Shown: positions 42,301 to 47,800 of the stretch, in pieces | Layout of the letters: each line of letters starts with the position of its first letter | How positions within the stretch are numbered: position 1 is the first letter of the stretch | Source: Gnetum montanum | Lineage: Eukaryota > Streptophyta > Gnetopsida > Gnetales > Gnetaceae | Length of the DNA: 64,000 bases | Assembly (NCBI GenBank): GCA_015680685.1 | Contig: MNCI01012713.1 | Coordinates: 614,743-678,742 of the forward strand | Direction of reading: 5' to 3' | The notes under the pieces: generated by a model | Seen by the model: only the letters and a program-made list of their open reading frames with translations | Databases searched by the model: none | Told to the model about the DNA's origin: nothing | Position numbers and translations under genes: made by a program

Positions 42301-42444
42301 ATCATCAAGGACGGAAAATGGGTCATTTTTAATGACAACAAAGTGGCGATTTCATCCGACCCTCCTAAGGAAATGGGTTACCTTTATTTCTTTGAACGCA
42401 TCCAGGGAGCTCTTCCTTCTTCCTCTTCTTCAACGGCAGCTTGA
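266..42444 (+). CDS. UBP14: Ubiquitin carboxyl-terminal hydrolase 14 (UBP14 / isopeptidase T family), 3' sixteen exons
   Basis: Members of this family disassemble free (unanchored) polyubiquitin chains in cytosol and nucleus, recycling ubiquitin and supporting the proteasome. Joined exons: 266-360, 11095-11228, 11354-11410, 11584-11661, 15516-15570, 15669-15710, 19930-20010, 29890-30088, 30185-30242, 30357-30476, 30595-30683, 30801-30890, 30999-31151, 31258-31391, 31522-31651, 42233-42444. They total 1,727 nt in one open frame (about 575 codons). Visible motifs: YSYPEDD; the Cys box NLGNSCYLA with the catalytic Cys codon at 11355-11357; the QQDALEF box; [38 protein letters not shown]; two UBA domains; and the His box HCGHYVAH followed by KWVIFND. 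The ZnF-UBP and N-terminal part is outside the window. Exon order and sequence agree with the plant UBP14 I know. Coding is about 4% of the span; five introns are 3.8-10.7 kb. I see no frame break, so the gene looks functional. Confidence 0.95.
1368..1517. repeat. 150-bp direct repeat, left copy (pairs with 2874-3024)
   Basis: Intron sequence from CTTTAAAAAATTC to GACATTAAATT recurs at 2874-3024 at roughly 90% identity, on the far side of an RTE LINE copy. Shared blocks include GATAGTGTGGAAAATTTAG and AGAAGTGGCTGAATTTCAA. It may be a tandem duplication of intron sequence entered by the LINE, or an unusually long target duplication. Confidence 0.85.
1518..2853 (-). mobile_element. RTE-clade LINE, 5'-truncated copy 1
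   Basis: Minus-strand reverse-transcriptase fragments in order: [44 protein letters not shown], a FADD-type active-site stretch read as FIDDIVLVD, and the C-terminal [13 protein letters not shown] followed by [12 protein letters not shown]. These are typical of plant RTE LINEs. The 3' end at 1518 is a short CATCAT-type tail (plus strand), also characteristic. Several stops and frameshifts make it inactive. A 19-bp target duplication with two mismatches flanks it: AATTGAATGACATTAAATT at 1499-1517 and AATTGAATGATGTTAAATT at 2854-2872. Confidence 0.88.
2874..3024. repeat. 151-bp direct repeat, right copy
   Basis: Partner of 1368-1517, starting CTTCTAAAAAATTC and ending GACGTTAAATT. The AATTRAATGAYRTTAAATT word thus occurs three times around the LINE (1499, 2854, 3006). 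Confidence 0.85.
4177..4342 (-). mobile_element. Au-type SINE (tRNA-derived)
   Basis: Read on the minus strand it starts GGGACCATCATCTAGAGTG, continues with an A-box-like GATGGTAAGGTGATTGC and a B-box-like GGATTTGAACTAGG, then CAAAGGGGTTAGGCTTTCGC and TCCTCCTAGGACCCCACTTT. This is the order of blocks in the widespread plant Au SINE (GGTAA..TTGCTCC, GGTTCGA, GGGGTAAGGCTGCG, CCCCAGACCCCAC). It is diverged, so old. The 3' end toward 4177 is approximate. Confidence 0.75.
4437..6450 (-). mobile_element. RTE-clade LINE, longer decayed copy 2
   Basis: Begins (minus 3' end) with the CATCATCATTATC tail at about 4437 and the same 3' region as copy 1. Going up: RPKKT, a [13 protein letters not shown] block (4578-4796), [17 protein letters not shown] (5039-5254), a reverse-transcriptase N part ([17 protein letters not shown] near 5830-5890), an upstream RTE block reading [29 protein letters not shown] near 6000-6100, and a lysine-rich segment with [17 protein letters not shown] (6151-6339). 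It is longer than copy 1 but broken by many stops. The 5' limit near 6450 is where similarity fades, and no target duplication was found. Confidence 0.82.
6935..7353 (-). repeat. 3' LTR of minus-strand Copia
   Basis: Starts TGTTTTGAATGC and ends ACAACA on the plus strand, next to the polypurine tract. Its short open stretch (6939-7193) is not a gene. Confidence 0.65.
7689..8468. mobile_element. About 780-bp unidentified insertion inside the Copia RNase H
   Basis: Removing this segment restores the Copia reading [14 protein letters not shown], with GCTT present on both sides as a possible short target duplication. It is AT-rich, has GGAAAAAGTC at 7749-7758 and the reverse complement GACTTTTTCC at 8421-8430, and has no recognisable protein. 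Inside it, 7928-8010 resembles the RTE LINE 3' end. Confidence 0.6.
7928..8010 (-). mobile_element. RTE LINE 3'-end fragment
   Basis: TCATTATCATCATGTTGTC, then CCTAGCCTTTATCCCAGT and a following ATGGGGACAATTATATGAA match the 3'-terminal tail and consensus of the two RTE copies at 1518 and 4437. Only the last ~80 bases are present. Confidence 0.55.
9260..9400. repeat. Minisatellite with two unit lengths (31/33 and 22 bp)
   Basis: Five units at 9260-9290, 9291-9323, 9324-9345, 9346-9367 and 9368-9400, all built on AAAAAGAAKAGGGAAAGT. Long units carry an extra 11-bp GGGAAAGTAYA step before AGGGAAAGTTGAT. Confidence 0.9.
10472..10905 (-). repeat. 5' LTR of minus-strand Copia, with a C/T-rich tract
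   Basis: Plus-strand TGTTGGATTGC to TAATA; the right end matches the other LTR. Positions 10495-10725 are almost all C and T on this strand, which creates a 139-codon open stretch (10484-10903) rich in F, L, P and S. I treat that as a composition artefact, not a gene. Confidence 0.65.
11095..11228 (+). CDS. UBP14: UBP14 exon b ([20 protein letters not shown] ... GLINLGN)
   Basis: Acceptor TATGTAG, donor AG|GTACAT. Codes [20 protein letters not shown], then [20 protein letters not shown] and NLGN. It leaves in phase 2 within the Ser codon just before the catalytic Cys. Confidence 0.95.
11354..11410 (+). CDS. UBP14: UBP14 exon c with catalytic cysteine
   Basis: Acceptor ATGTAG, donor CG|GTATGT. 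Completes [20 protein letters not shown] and FINR; the nucleophile Cys codon is 11355-11357. Confidence 0.95.
11464..11540 (+). repeat. Decayed tandem duplicate of an intron-exon boundary (decoy acceptor)
   Basis: A 77-bp segment repeated at 11541-11619. It includes intron ATAGAGAAAATCATTTC, acceptor TGTGCAG (11504-11506 = CAG) and a corrupted copy of the start of exon d. If spliced at 11507 the frame would be R-Y-stop, because TAT is followed by TAG. Confidence 0.9.
11584..11661 (+). CDS. UBP14: UBP14 exon d ([20 protein letters not shown])
   Basis: Acceptor TTTGTGCAG, donor TT|GTAAGG. Codes [20 protein letters not shown] then DLNMQL. The equivalent boundary is duplicated just upstream. Confidence 0.95.
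12352..13013. mobile_element. Candidate MITE-like element with 12-bp inverted ends
   Basis: AGGAAAAAGTCA at 12352-12363 and its exact reverse complement TGACTTTTTCCT at 13002-13013. The span is AT-rich with no recognised protein. A hairpin, GAAAAAGTCAC / GTGACTTTTTC at 12955-12965 and 12975-12985, lies near the right end. No clear target duplication. Confidence 0.35.
13309..14539. mobile_element. Small non-autonomous element with ~95-bp direct terminal repeats
   Basis: GATAGCAATGCCAACATTAT and following sequence occurs at 13309-13402 and again at 14444-14539, diverged. A primer-site-like AGTATCAAAGG lies near 13605. Between the repeats is no recognisable protein, but a degenerate repeat at about 13965-14345. 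A short-LTR (TRIM/SMART-like) element would fit; alternatives are a chance duplication or a decayed larger element. Confidence 0.4.
13965..14345. repeat. Degenerate tandem repeat (TGGGTTTCTCTTG..TTCATTACTATTTT)
   Basis: About seven loosely spaced units of 45-65 bp, each with a variant of ATGGGTTTCTCTTGTGGG, then a T-rich GTTCATTACTATTTTCA. Very diverged. Confidence 0.55.
15516..15570 (+). CDS. UBP14: UBP14 exon e ([18 protein letters not shown])
   Basis: Acceptor TTCAG, donor GAG|GTAATA; phase 2 in, phase 0 out. Matches the plant KLGHGLLSGKYS region. Confidence 0.95.
15669..15710 (+). CDS. UBP14: UBP14 exon f, 14-codon microexon
   Basis: Codes [14 protein letters not shown] between TTATTCAG and GTAAGC. 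This stretch is poorly conserved in the family; exon phase supports it. Confidence 0.85.
16497..16510. repeat. Target-site duplication, left (AATTGTAGTTTAGT)
   Basis: Identical 14-mer at 17647-17660. It is followed at once by C and a T-run (poly-A of the minus-strand LINE). Confidence 0.95.
16511..17646 (-). mobile_element. 5'-truncated L1-type LINE, 3' extension module only
   Basis: Bounded by a perfect 14-bp target duplication and a T-run at 16512-16521, so it is a target-primed insertion read on the minus strand. Its coding content is not reverse transcriptase. It is a coiled coil (17015-17440: [13 protein letters not shown], then [20 protein letters not shown]) followed by [36 protein letters not shown] and [12 protein letters not shown] (16833-17110). 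The same order occurs at the 3' ends of the L1 copies at 22652-28857 and 33092-41371. Fairly young by its intact duplication. Confidence 0.85.
17647..17660. repeat. Target-site duplication, right (AATTGTAGTTTAGT)
   Basis: Exact copy of 16497-16510. Confidence 0.95.
18480..19140 (+). pseudogene. Copia RT / RNase H remnant, plus strand
   Basis: [23 protein letters not shown] (near 18497-18580) corresponds to the Copia RT segment QMDVKSAFLNG..EEVYIEQP. Then [24 protein letters not shown] and [16 protein letters not shown] (18860-19070) match RNase H. Stops and frameshifts throughout. Less clear remains may extend left to about 17930. No LTRs recognised. Confidence 0.72.
19930..20010 (+). CDS. 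UBP14: UBP14 exon g ([11 protein letters not shown] ... SSPRQQ)
   Basis: Acceptor GGTTAG, donor CAG|GTGTTA, phase 0 both sides. Ends in the RQQ of the conserved QQDA box. Confidence 0.96.
22195..22495. repeat. Purine-rich degenerate repeat (TTCAGATYGRGAGGAAGAAA)
   Basis: At least seven spaced variants at about 22206, 22270, 22338, 22384, 22419, 22446 and 22466, for example ATTCAGATCGGGAGGAAG and TTTGGATCGAGAGGAAG. Strongly A/G on the plus strand. Confidence 0.65.
22797..22846. repeat. 25-bp perfect tandem duplication in the L1 3' UTR
   Basis: Two exact units, 22797-22821 and 22822-22846, each beginning CCCCACGTTCAGGG and ending ACACCCCAAA. Confidence 0.95.
22960..24403 (-). pseudogene. L1 3' module: transposon-protein-like domain, coiled coil, C-terminal box
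   Basis: Follows the LINE zinc-binding region on the same strand. Part 1 (24403-24000): [51 protein letters not shown], later [10 protein letters not shown]; this resembles the domain often annotated 'putative plant transposon protein'. Part 2 (about 23660-23330): a long charged coiled coil ([30 protein letters not shown]). Part 3 (23250-22980): [43 protein letters not shown] do not recognise part 3 in any named family. Broken by stops. The function is unknown; a role in binding RNA or protein would be a guess. Confidence 0.65.
24460..25290 (-). pseudogene. L1 RT C-terminal and zinc-binding (zf-RVT-like) region
   Basis: Minus strand: a decayed WD..GWEF.NFP block near 25060 corresponds to the usual 'VAWD..GGLGI' segment. 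Near 24700-24480 comes [17 protein letters not shown] followed by [14 protein letters not shown], the CxxxxH..C and W..RN pattern of the plant LINE C-terminus. This places the start of the extra module after the normal end of the LINE protein. Confidence 0.7.
25290..26300 (-). pseudogene. L1 reverse transcriptase remnant
   Basis: [52 protein letters not shown] (26251-25964), then the active-site box read as [13 protein letters not shown] (near 25530; usually FADDT) and [20 protein letters not shown] in a shifted frame (near 25330-25390). The DD pair is altered to ND here, so this copy could not polymerise. Confidence 0.85.
26770..27440 (-). pseudogene. L1 apurinic-like endonuclease remnant
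   Basis: [20 protein letters not shown] at 27139-27080 and [20 protein letters not shown] just after match the GDFN and FTWSN blocks of the plant L1 endonuclease. Flanking parts are decayed. Confidence 0.82.
27440..28857 (-). pseudogene. L1 ORF1 with CCHC zinc knuckle
   Basis: Contains [20 protein letters not shown] then [14 protein letters not shown] (about 27954-27995), a CX2CX4HX4C knuckle of the plant LINE ORF1 / gag-like protein. A relative of the LPSKEER block (LPSREEK) is found in the L1 copy at 40900-41371. The rest is low in recognisable motifs. Confidence 0.78.
28960..29060 (-). mobile_element. tRNA-derived SINE-like fragment
   Basis: Minus strand: AGGTGCAAGCAGTTGGTTAA (A-box-like), then GTTGCAAGTTCAATTCC (B-box-like), about 30 bases apart as in tRNA promoters. 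Family not identified. Confidence 0.5.
29890..30088 (+). CDS. UBP14: UBP14 exon h ([20 protein letters not shown] ... PLHKMTNK), GC donor
   Basis: Acceptor TTTAG. Codes [49 protein letters not shown]. The only in-frame junction is AAAG|GCAAGA, a GC-AG intron (GC at 30089-30090), which joins correctly to the next exon in phase 1. Confidence 0.94.
30185..30242 (+). CDS. UBP14: UBP14 exon i ([19 protein letters not shown])
   Basis: Acceptor TACCAG, donor TG|GTTAGT. Lysine-rich charged insert, as in other plant UBP14 proteins. Confidence 0.93.
30357..30476 (+). CDS. UBP14: UBP14 exon j ([20 protein letters not shown] ... TTAIK)
   Basis: Acceptor ATCAG, donor CAA|GTATGA, phase 2 in and out. Codes the [14 protein letters not shown] block. 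Confidence 0.95.
30595..30683 (+). CDS. UBP14: UBP14 exon k ([20 protein letters not shown])
   Basis: Acceptor CTAAAG, donor TAG|GTAACT. Core strand of the protease fold: [20 protein letters not shown]. Confidence 0.96.
30801..30890 (+). CDS. UBP14: UBP14 exon l ([20 protein letters not shown])
   Basis: Acceptor CTGTAG, donor AATG|GTAAAT, phase 1 both sides. Ends EELLPEN. Confidence 0.96.
30999..31151 (+). CDS. UBP14: UBP14 exon m, first UBA domain
   Basis: Acceptor TTTCAG, donor CCAG|GTTATT. Codes [20 protein letters not shown] and [16 protein letters not shown]: the MGF loop and helix 3 of a ubiquitin-associated domain. Confidence 0.95.
31258..31391 (+). CDS. UBP14: UBP14 exon n, start of second UBA domain
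   Basis: Acceptor CGCCAG, donor TCA|GTAAGT. Codes [20 protein letters not shown] and ALEAS. Confidence 0.95.
31522..31651 (+). CDS. UBP14: UBP14 exon o, end of second UBA and linker
   Basis: Acceptor TTTAG, donor GGAA|GTAAGT. Codes [15 protein letters not shown], then a Ser-rich linker ending LPDGNG. Phase 1 out; the partner exon lies 10.6 kb downstream. Confidence 0.95.
33079..33091. repeat. L1 target-site duplication, left (TGATATACTGCTT)
   Basis: Perfect 13-mer repeated at 41372-41384, followed directly by a T-run. Confidence 0.92.
33200..34380 (-). pseudogene. L1 3' module in the split copy (coiled coil and KDFQQ box)
   Basis: Open 192-codon stretch (34483-33905) ends in [20 protein letters not shown] and a charged coil continuing to about 33790. 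Then [27 protein letters not shown] and [20 protein letters not shown] (33700-33530). It matches the modules at 16511-17646 and 22960-24403 in order and key residues. Confidence 0.72.
34881..35273 (+). repeat. Left LTR of nested Copia, with TATA box
   Basis: TGTGGAATATG to ATTCTTCA, 393 bp. A TATA-like CTATATAAT is at 35119-35127. The last ~255 bp align with 39830-40087. Confidence 0.88.
35324..36420 (+). pseudogene. Copia gag with zinc knuckle, broken
   Basis: Reads [41 protein letters not shown], then [20 protein letters not shown] and [10 protein letters not shown], and the knuckle [16 protein letters not shown] (36150-36200). Standard Copia Gag (UBN2-type) order. The first Cys pair of the knuckle is altered to C-x-x-Y. 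A single N sits at 35877 inside a duplicated 56-bp block. Confidence 0.85.
35821..35936. repeat. 56-bp direct duplication bridged by one N
   Basis: 35821-35876 and 35881-35936 are identical but for one base (GTTGTG / GTCGTG). The only ambiguous base of the window, N at 35877, lies between them. Confidence 0.97.
36340..37714 (+). pseudogene. Copia protease and integrase, nearly open
   Basis: Protease [17 protein letters not shown] (36360-36410). Then the GAG-pre-integrase block [27 protein letters not shown], the integrase core [57 protein letters not shown], and the C-terminal [23 protein letters not shown] residues are present. Only a few stops (for example after SKN at 36680 and at 36999) and a frameshift near 37300 break it. 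Confidence 0.92.
37715..39035 (+). other. Long low-similarity spacer between Copia integrase and RT
   Basis: About 1.3 kb, rich in His, Ser and Gln codons in the pol direction, with stops. No domain recognised. It contains a perfect 31-bp x 2 tandem repeat (38485-38546). Confidence 0.7.
38485..38546. repeat. 31-bp perfect tandem duplication
   Basis: Units 38485-38515 and 38516-38546, each ACATCTCACAATGCAGGG then ATCCCAGCTGCCT. Confidence 0.96.
39036..39830 (+). pseudogene. Copia RT and RNase H, missing the YVDD region
   Basis: [40 protein letters not shown], then [50 protein letters not shown], and after [10 protein letters not shown] a jump to [26 protein letters not shown] (RNase H). The catalytic YVDD and thumb between about 39560 and 39590 are deleted. 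Confidence 0.88.
39830..40087 (+). repeat. Right LTR of nested Copia (5'-truncated)
   Basis: From TCCTATATTTAGAAGATC to ATTCGTCA, aligned to the last two thirds of the left LTR. The first ~130 bp are missing, apparently lost together with the end of RNase H. Confidence 0.9.
40088..41371 (-). pseudogene. L1 ORF1 and RT part of the split copy
   Basis: Minus: ORF1 segment (41371-40850, [14 protein letters not shown] region), then RT ([37 protein letters not shown] at 40399-40100). Intact ADD at the RT active site, unlike the longer copy. The open stretch 40841-41359 on the plus strand is antisense to ORF1 and not a gene. Confidence 0.8.
41372..41384. repeat. L1 target-site duplication, right (TGATATACTGCTT)
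   Basis: Exact copy of 33079-33091. Confidence 0.92.
42233..42444 (+). CDS. UBP14: UBP14 last exon with catalytic His box and stop
   Basis: Acceptor TTTTACCAG. Codes [60 protein letters not shown], and a Ser-rich tail to TGA at 42442-42444. The His of GHYVAH and the N-D of FND complete the protease active site. Confidence 0.97.
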
Positions 42445-42720
42445 CATGATTGAATTCAAAGGAATTGCCATTCAAGGTTTTTGGATGAGTCGTGTATGCA
42501 TATAGCTTTGTTGCGGAATTGATTTGTACATTCAAGAGGCCGATCGATCGTTTACTTGTTTGTTTGTTTGTTATATATATATATTTTGCAGCATCATGCA
42601 TTTCCAAGCGGTATTGATTGAACGTTAAAGAAAGAAATGAATGAAATGCTTTCGAGAAATCTGTATACTTGAAACTTTATTGCAGTTTGCTTTTATAATT
42701 AATATTGTTTTCTTCAAGAA
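42445..42720 (+). other. Probable 3' UTR of UBP14
   Basis: Begins directly after the stop. Holds a (TGTT)n/(TA)n microsatellite at about 42557-42583 and an AATGAATGAAATG stretch near 42635 that could act as a poly-A signal. The end is a guess; the rest to 43360 has no recognised feature. Confidence 0.45.
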
Positions 42721-43399
42721 ATGCTTTCTCTAGTGTCTGCAGTGGATTTCATGTGTCAAAAAAGGACTATAGTTCCCATCTCTTTACAACATCAGATATT
42801 TTGACATCTTAGATTTGGGTTTTTATTTTAAATTTAAAAAGGTAATTTCTCTTTACAACAAGCTGAGCGGAATACTTTCATTGGATGTACGTACTTGTAC
42901 AACTAATGGATCGTTATTTCTTCGATTTAGCTTTCACGAATCCTGACTCTGAAAATCTTTCATCGGAGGGTTATCTTTTTTACATCAACATATGACATAT
43001 GTGCAGCTGTTTATCTGAAATTCATGAATAATCGTCGTTATGCGTCTTTTCCTTTATTCAAATTTTATGGGATACTTTTATCTGATCTATATGGCCTACT
43101 TGTTAAACGGTGAAATTCATGAATAATCAAAACCTTCAAATGTAGAAACCTTTTAAAGTGAATCAATGCTAACAAATAATTTGAAAAGAGCAAACTTTAT
43201 TATAGCAAGGCATATAACCAGTATGATACATTACAAGAACTATAAAGAAATATTGTTAAGATTCTTGATTTGAAGCTCTAATTTTGGGTTCAAATCTTAC
43301 GGCAATGTTGAATTATTATTTGACAATATTTTTTGGGGGTTAATGTTAAAAAGGTTTTGGCTTTGGCACCTTCTTTCATAAAGGAATATAAGAATGTTT

Positions 43400-43475
43400 A
43401 CAATATGACTTGAATTTGCAACCTTTTGCTTCAAAATCCTTATCACACAATTGAGTTATCTTACTTGCATGACAT
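43400..43475 (-). mobile_element. tRNA-derived SINE-like fragment
   Basis: Minus: AAGATAACTCAATTGTGTGA (A-box-like), then GGTTGCAAATTCAAGTC (B-box-like). Related in layout to 28960-29060 and 44713-44899. Confidence 0.48.
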
Positions 43476-43815
43476 CTCTTTGTGATTTGGTAAAGACTTA
43501 TTATCTATCACAAGTAAAGAAAGAAATCTGTATACTTGAAACTTTGCCCTCATTTAGAAGCACTAATGGGTTTTCACTTCCTAGTAAGGTTTTCTATTAA
43601 TAAAAAAGTAATATTGAAAAGAGAAACATATAAGAATTTAGCTTAAGCATTATGAAGTCACCTTGAATTCACAATGGAAAAAGATTTGCTAGAGAATCTC
43701 TATGAAAAAGCATATTACATCAAAACTTCTTGATGTCATAAATAATAAGCGTTTTACCAAATAAAACTTGATCTAATCTTGGTTGAAAACCATGTAAATA
43801 CCTACTACACTAAGT

Positions 43816-44418
43816 CTAAGAGCTACAAGCAAGGGGACAAGTAAAAAAACAATAGATGAATGTATTTTCTATGTTGCAGAATGGACATCTTGGGCCATGA
43901 ACACCCACATGAGAGCGTCGAATACCAATAGGCAAATTTTGATGAATCAAATACCACAGAAAACGTCTAATTTTTGAAAAAGTAGTGTTATTCCATATCT
44001 TTTGAATTATGAAATCATCGAATACCAATAGGCAAATTTTGATGAATCAAATACCACAGAAAACGTCTAATTTTTGAAAAAGTAGTGTTATTCCATATCT
44101 TTTGAATTATGAAAGCGTCGAATACCAATAGGCAAAATTTGATGAATCAAATACCATAGAAAATGTCTAATTTTTGAAAAAGTAGTGTTATTCCATATCT
44201 TTTGAATTATGAAAGTGTCGAATACCAATAGGCAAATTTTGATGAATCAAATACCATAGAAAATGTCTAATTTTTGAAAAAGTAGTGTTACTCCATATCT
44301 TTTGAATTTGTTGCTTCCATAATTGCACATTGTGATTAACATTATAAAGATAATTGAATCTTGGGCTAATATGGAAAAATATGATGGCCATTAATCCAAG
44401 AAAAACCAAGAAAATCAT
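43816..44418 (-). pseudogene. LINE zinc-binding (zf-RVT) domain with internal tandem expansion
   Basis: Minus: QKIWSNTTFSKIRHFLWYLI, HQNLPIGIR.., VGVHGPRCPFCNIENTFIYC, FFTCPLA is the CPxC..H/Y..C domain at the end of plant LINE proteins. The FSKIR..NLPIGIR part is multiplied fourfold (43921-44309). Confidence 0.82.
43921..44309. repeat. 100-bp tandem repeat, four copies
   Basis: Units begin AATACCAATAGGCAAATTTT at 43921, 44021, 44121 and 44221: exactly 100 bp apart and differing at only a few positions. The last unit is shortened at 44309. Confidence 0.97.
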
Positions 44419-44712
44419 TATGAGAATCTTGAATAGTTATATGCATGATCTCTTTATACTTTGATAATAGACTTATTATCTATAACAAGTAAAGAAAAGG
44501 GAGCTTGTGTTGGATTGAGATAAGTAAATTGGTCCATCATTCACAAGGGATCAATTTATTAACAAATTAGTAACTATGATTTGACACATAAGATGTGGTA
44601 TGGACTAAAAAAAAATTAATATGGCATCTTATTAAATATTGCTCATTTTGGAGTAATGGGCTAAAAAAAGGATTACATGTATATTCTCATTCCAAACAAA
44701 TAATAAGCATAG

Positions 44713-44899
44713 CCAATGATAGGTGGCTCAAGTGGTTATCCTTGGTGTCTTGTTATGTAAGAGGTTGCTAGTTCGAGGTACACTTGAGGTATCATGGTAT
44801 TTAAAATTCTAGGAACATTTTCAACAAGGACAAAATAATTAAGGTAAGAGGGAAGAGAGGAGGGTAATGCCAAAAAATAAAATAAAATAAAATAATTAA
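44713..44899 (+). mobile_element. tRNA-derived SINE with A-rich tail
   Basis: GGTGGCTCAAGTGGTTATCC (A box), then 30 bases on AGAGGTTGCTAGTTCGAGGT (B box), and an (AAAAT)n tail at about 44873-44899. About 185 bp in all. Family unnamed. Confidence 0.62.
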
Positions 44900-47800
44900 A
44901 GTTTAAAATAAAAAAACCTTTATTAAAAGTTGTAAAAATTGATACACAAAGTTGGAGAAGTGAAGTGGTTAGATTTCCTTCACTTCATTATTGTAATTGC
45001 CAAGATTTCCTTTGTTTGTTTACTATAATTGCAAAGAGCTCAATGCATTAGAGTCTCAATGTCAAACAATTAGTTCTTCTCTATCTCATGAAATATATGG
45101 GGTAGATTGGTATATAGAGATTTTGAAACTTTGTTGTTTTCCTTTTTTTTATTATTGGAGAAAATTAAGAAACTATGTTGTTTTCATATCTTGATGGTGT
45201 TCATCATAAGTTGGATGAGATTGGTAGCAAGTTTTAAGTTGAAGTTATGGATACAATTTTAAGATAAGACATTAGATGTAGTAAATATCATTGTTTAATG
45301 TCATGCATTAATCAACAATGATCTAATGTAGTGGTGCAAGCATAATGATCAATCATTTATTAGGGTTTAGCATTGTGGGTCATAGTATTCTAAAGATGGC
45401 TTTAATGAAGTGAAGGAAATCATTAATATGGCTTTCACAACTTTTAGATTGTCCTTATGCATTGACTTGGTTGGCTGAGCAAGTAGGTACTATGGATTTT
45501 GGCAAGGGCTTGGGGCTACTCTGACATGTATAAGTATGTGTTATGCATGATTTTCTTTGAGCTTCGTCATTCTTGGTTAAGTGTGATGTGAGCTTATGTC
45601 TTGTTTCTATTTAATTATTGGTTTAGCATTAATATCATGGTTAGCATATGCTTAATGCTATAATGAGTATTTTATATTTCATGGCTAGCTTTCATTTCTC
45701 ACTTGCCAGTTAGTTATGATATAGTAGATGTTTTATTTCATTTGGTATCTAAGTTGGATGTTTTGTATTTGTTAGCAGGCTTTATTATATGGCTAGAGTA
45801 TACTTTATGTTATTGGTTGGTCAAGCTCTTAGTTACATGATTTATATTTTGTGTTTTGTGGTTAGGCATTATTATTTTATGATTATTGATTAGAAATAAT
45901 ATTTTTTTGAGGCAAGGCAACTCGGGGTTGGTAGCACAACCCTTACCAACATAGTAGGGTAGATGTGACCTATGAAAGAAATGGAACCCAACACAAGGCT
46001 ACTCCACTACTGCCACACTCAAAAGCGCATGTAAGAATTGAACCTACAATTTCCCAACAAAGAAATGACATTTTGTTAGATGCTTTAAATTATAGACTAG
46101 CTTGATTGTTTTTCTTTATCTTAGTTGCTTTGGTTAGTGGTTAATATTATTATTTATTAGATTCTTACTACTTTTTATATTCATTGTTAAGTTTCATATA
46201 TTTTTCATGGCACATTATTAATATTATTTTTTTTGGATTAGCAGTTACATGTATAGTTAGCATTAGCATGTTTTAGTAATATTAGTTAGTAAGTTTTTGT
46301 GTTACAATGGTTTTATGTTAGATTAGTTAGTAGGCTAGGAATTAGTAATTCTTATGATTTATCATGTTAGTTGCATTTTCCCATTTTCAGCATGAGTTAG
46401 CAATTTAGGAAGTTTTAGGTTTTTTGGTCTAATTTAAGTAAACCTAGAAATCTTACCTCTTATCCTTCCAACTTTTTCCTTCTTGCCTTAGTGTGTTTGT
46501 AGGAAAAAGCCATAGTAAAGTTAGAAAGAAATTTCCTATTAGTTTTAGTGTAGAGGTTAGTTTTGCTCACATTAGACATCCTATGTGAGGAAGTAGAAGC
46601 TCTAGAGGTTGATTTAGTGAGGTTCATGTTGTGGTTGCAAAAGTTATGGATGCGTTTCTAGTTGTTGGTATGCATAAAAAAATTTATGCTATGTGTGCAT
46701 GTCTTCTTTAATTTTGTTTTCATTTTGAGTGTAGTGCAGGCATGCCTTCTTTAGCTTCATTGCAACATTAACCAAGTGGGATCCTTTAACCCCTTCCTTG
46801 ATGCTTTTGGTTCTTCTAGGTGTAGGTTTTCTTTGGACTACTGGATGCATTGAGTTTGACTTTTGTTCTCTATGGAGTTTCATATTTTTGCATGTAAGCA
46901 TAATTTCTATTCTTGTGGCTATGCGCAAGTTAATGTTTTAATCAAATGCTATTGTAGAATCTTTAGCTTAATCAATCTTAATTGTTAGAATGTAGTTTTA
47001 TCTATTTTTTTTAGTATTTTAATAGAACAAGTATTTTAGGTATGATGAGATTTGAAATTTAATTTAATATTATGTTAATTTAGTTTTTATGTTGGTAGTA
47101 TTATTATTAATGCATATTCAGGGGGTTTTATTATTTTGCTATTTTTCTTTATTCTTAGTCTTTGAATTAGTTTGTTCTTACTCCTCAAATCTAATATTTC
47201 TATTGATGCACATTCTTGACAATTATATATGTTGGATTTATTATTCTAACATTTTTAGTAATCATATCTTTGTGGATGTATATAATTAAATTTGCTATTA
47301 AGGATTATTAAATATCAGTACTTCTTGTGGATCATTTGGTTATTGGTTTTAGATTAGTCTTATATAGATGTTATAAGTAGTTTAATTTTCGTGATTTAGT
47401 AAATGTTTTTGTCTATAATGTTTCTTGCTTATTTTTGGGTTGCTTGGACACCAAATTCTCCAAACATCAATTTAGACCTATTGAATTTATGAAATGGTAA
47501 AATGTAGTAAGATGATTAATTTCTAGGCATTTACATGTATCATGAGTTTCATCATGAGCCCCAACATATGTCATTACCTCTTGTTATAGGTAGTGACATT
47601 TGTAGCAACTTGGAGTAGTAAATCACGACCTACATGCAAGTCATGATGAATGTAGCAACTTGGAGACACAGGTTGTAACAGACACTTAGGTCATGATGAA
47701 AGTAGTGGTGACTTTTGTGTAATTGCTAGGATTGATGATGTCATTTTCTACTTGCTAGTAATGCTAGAAACATGGTTTTAGGTTCTATTTTTTCTCCTTT

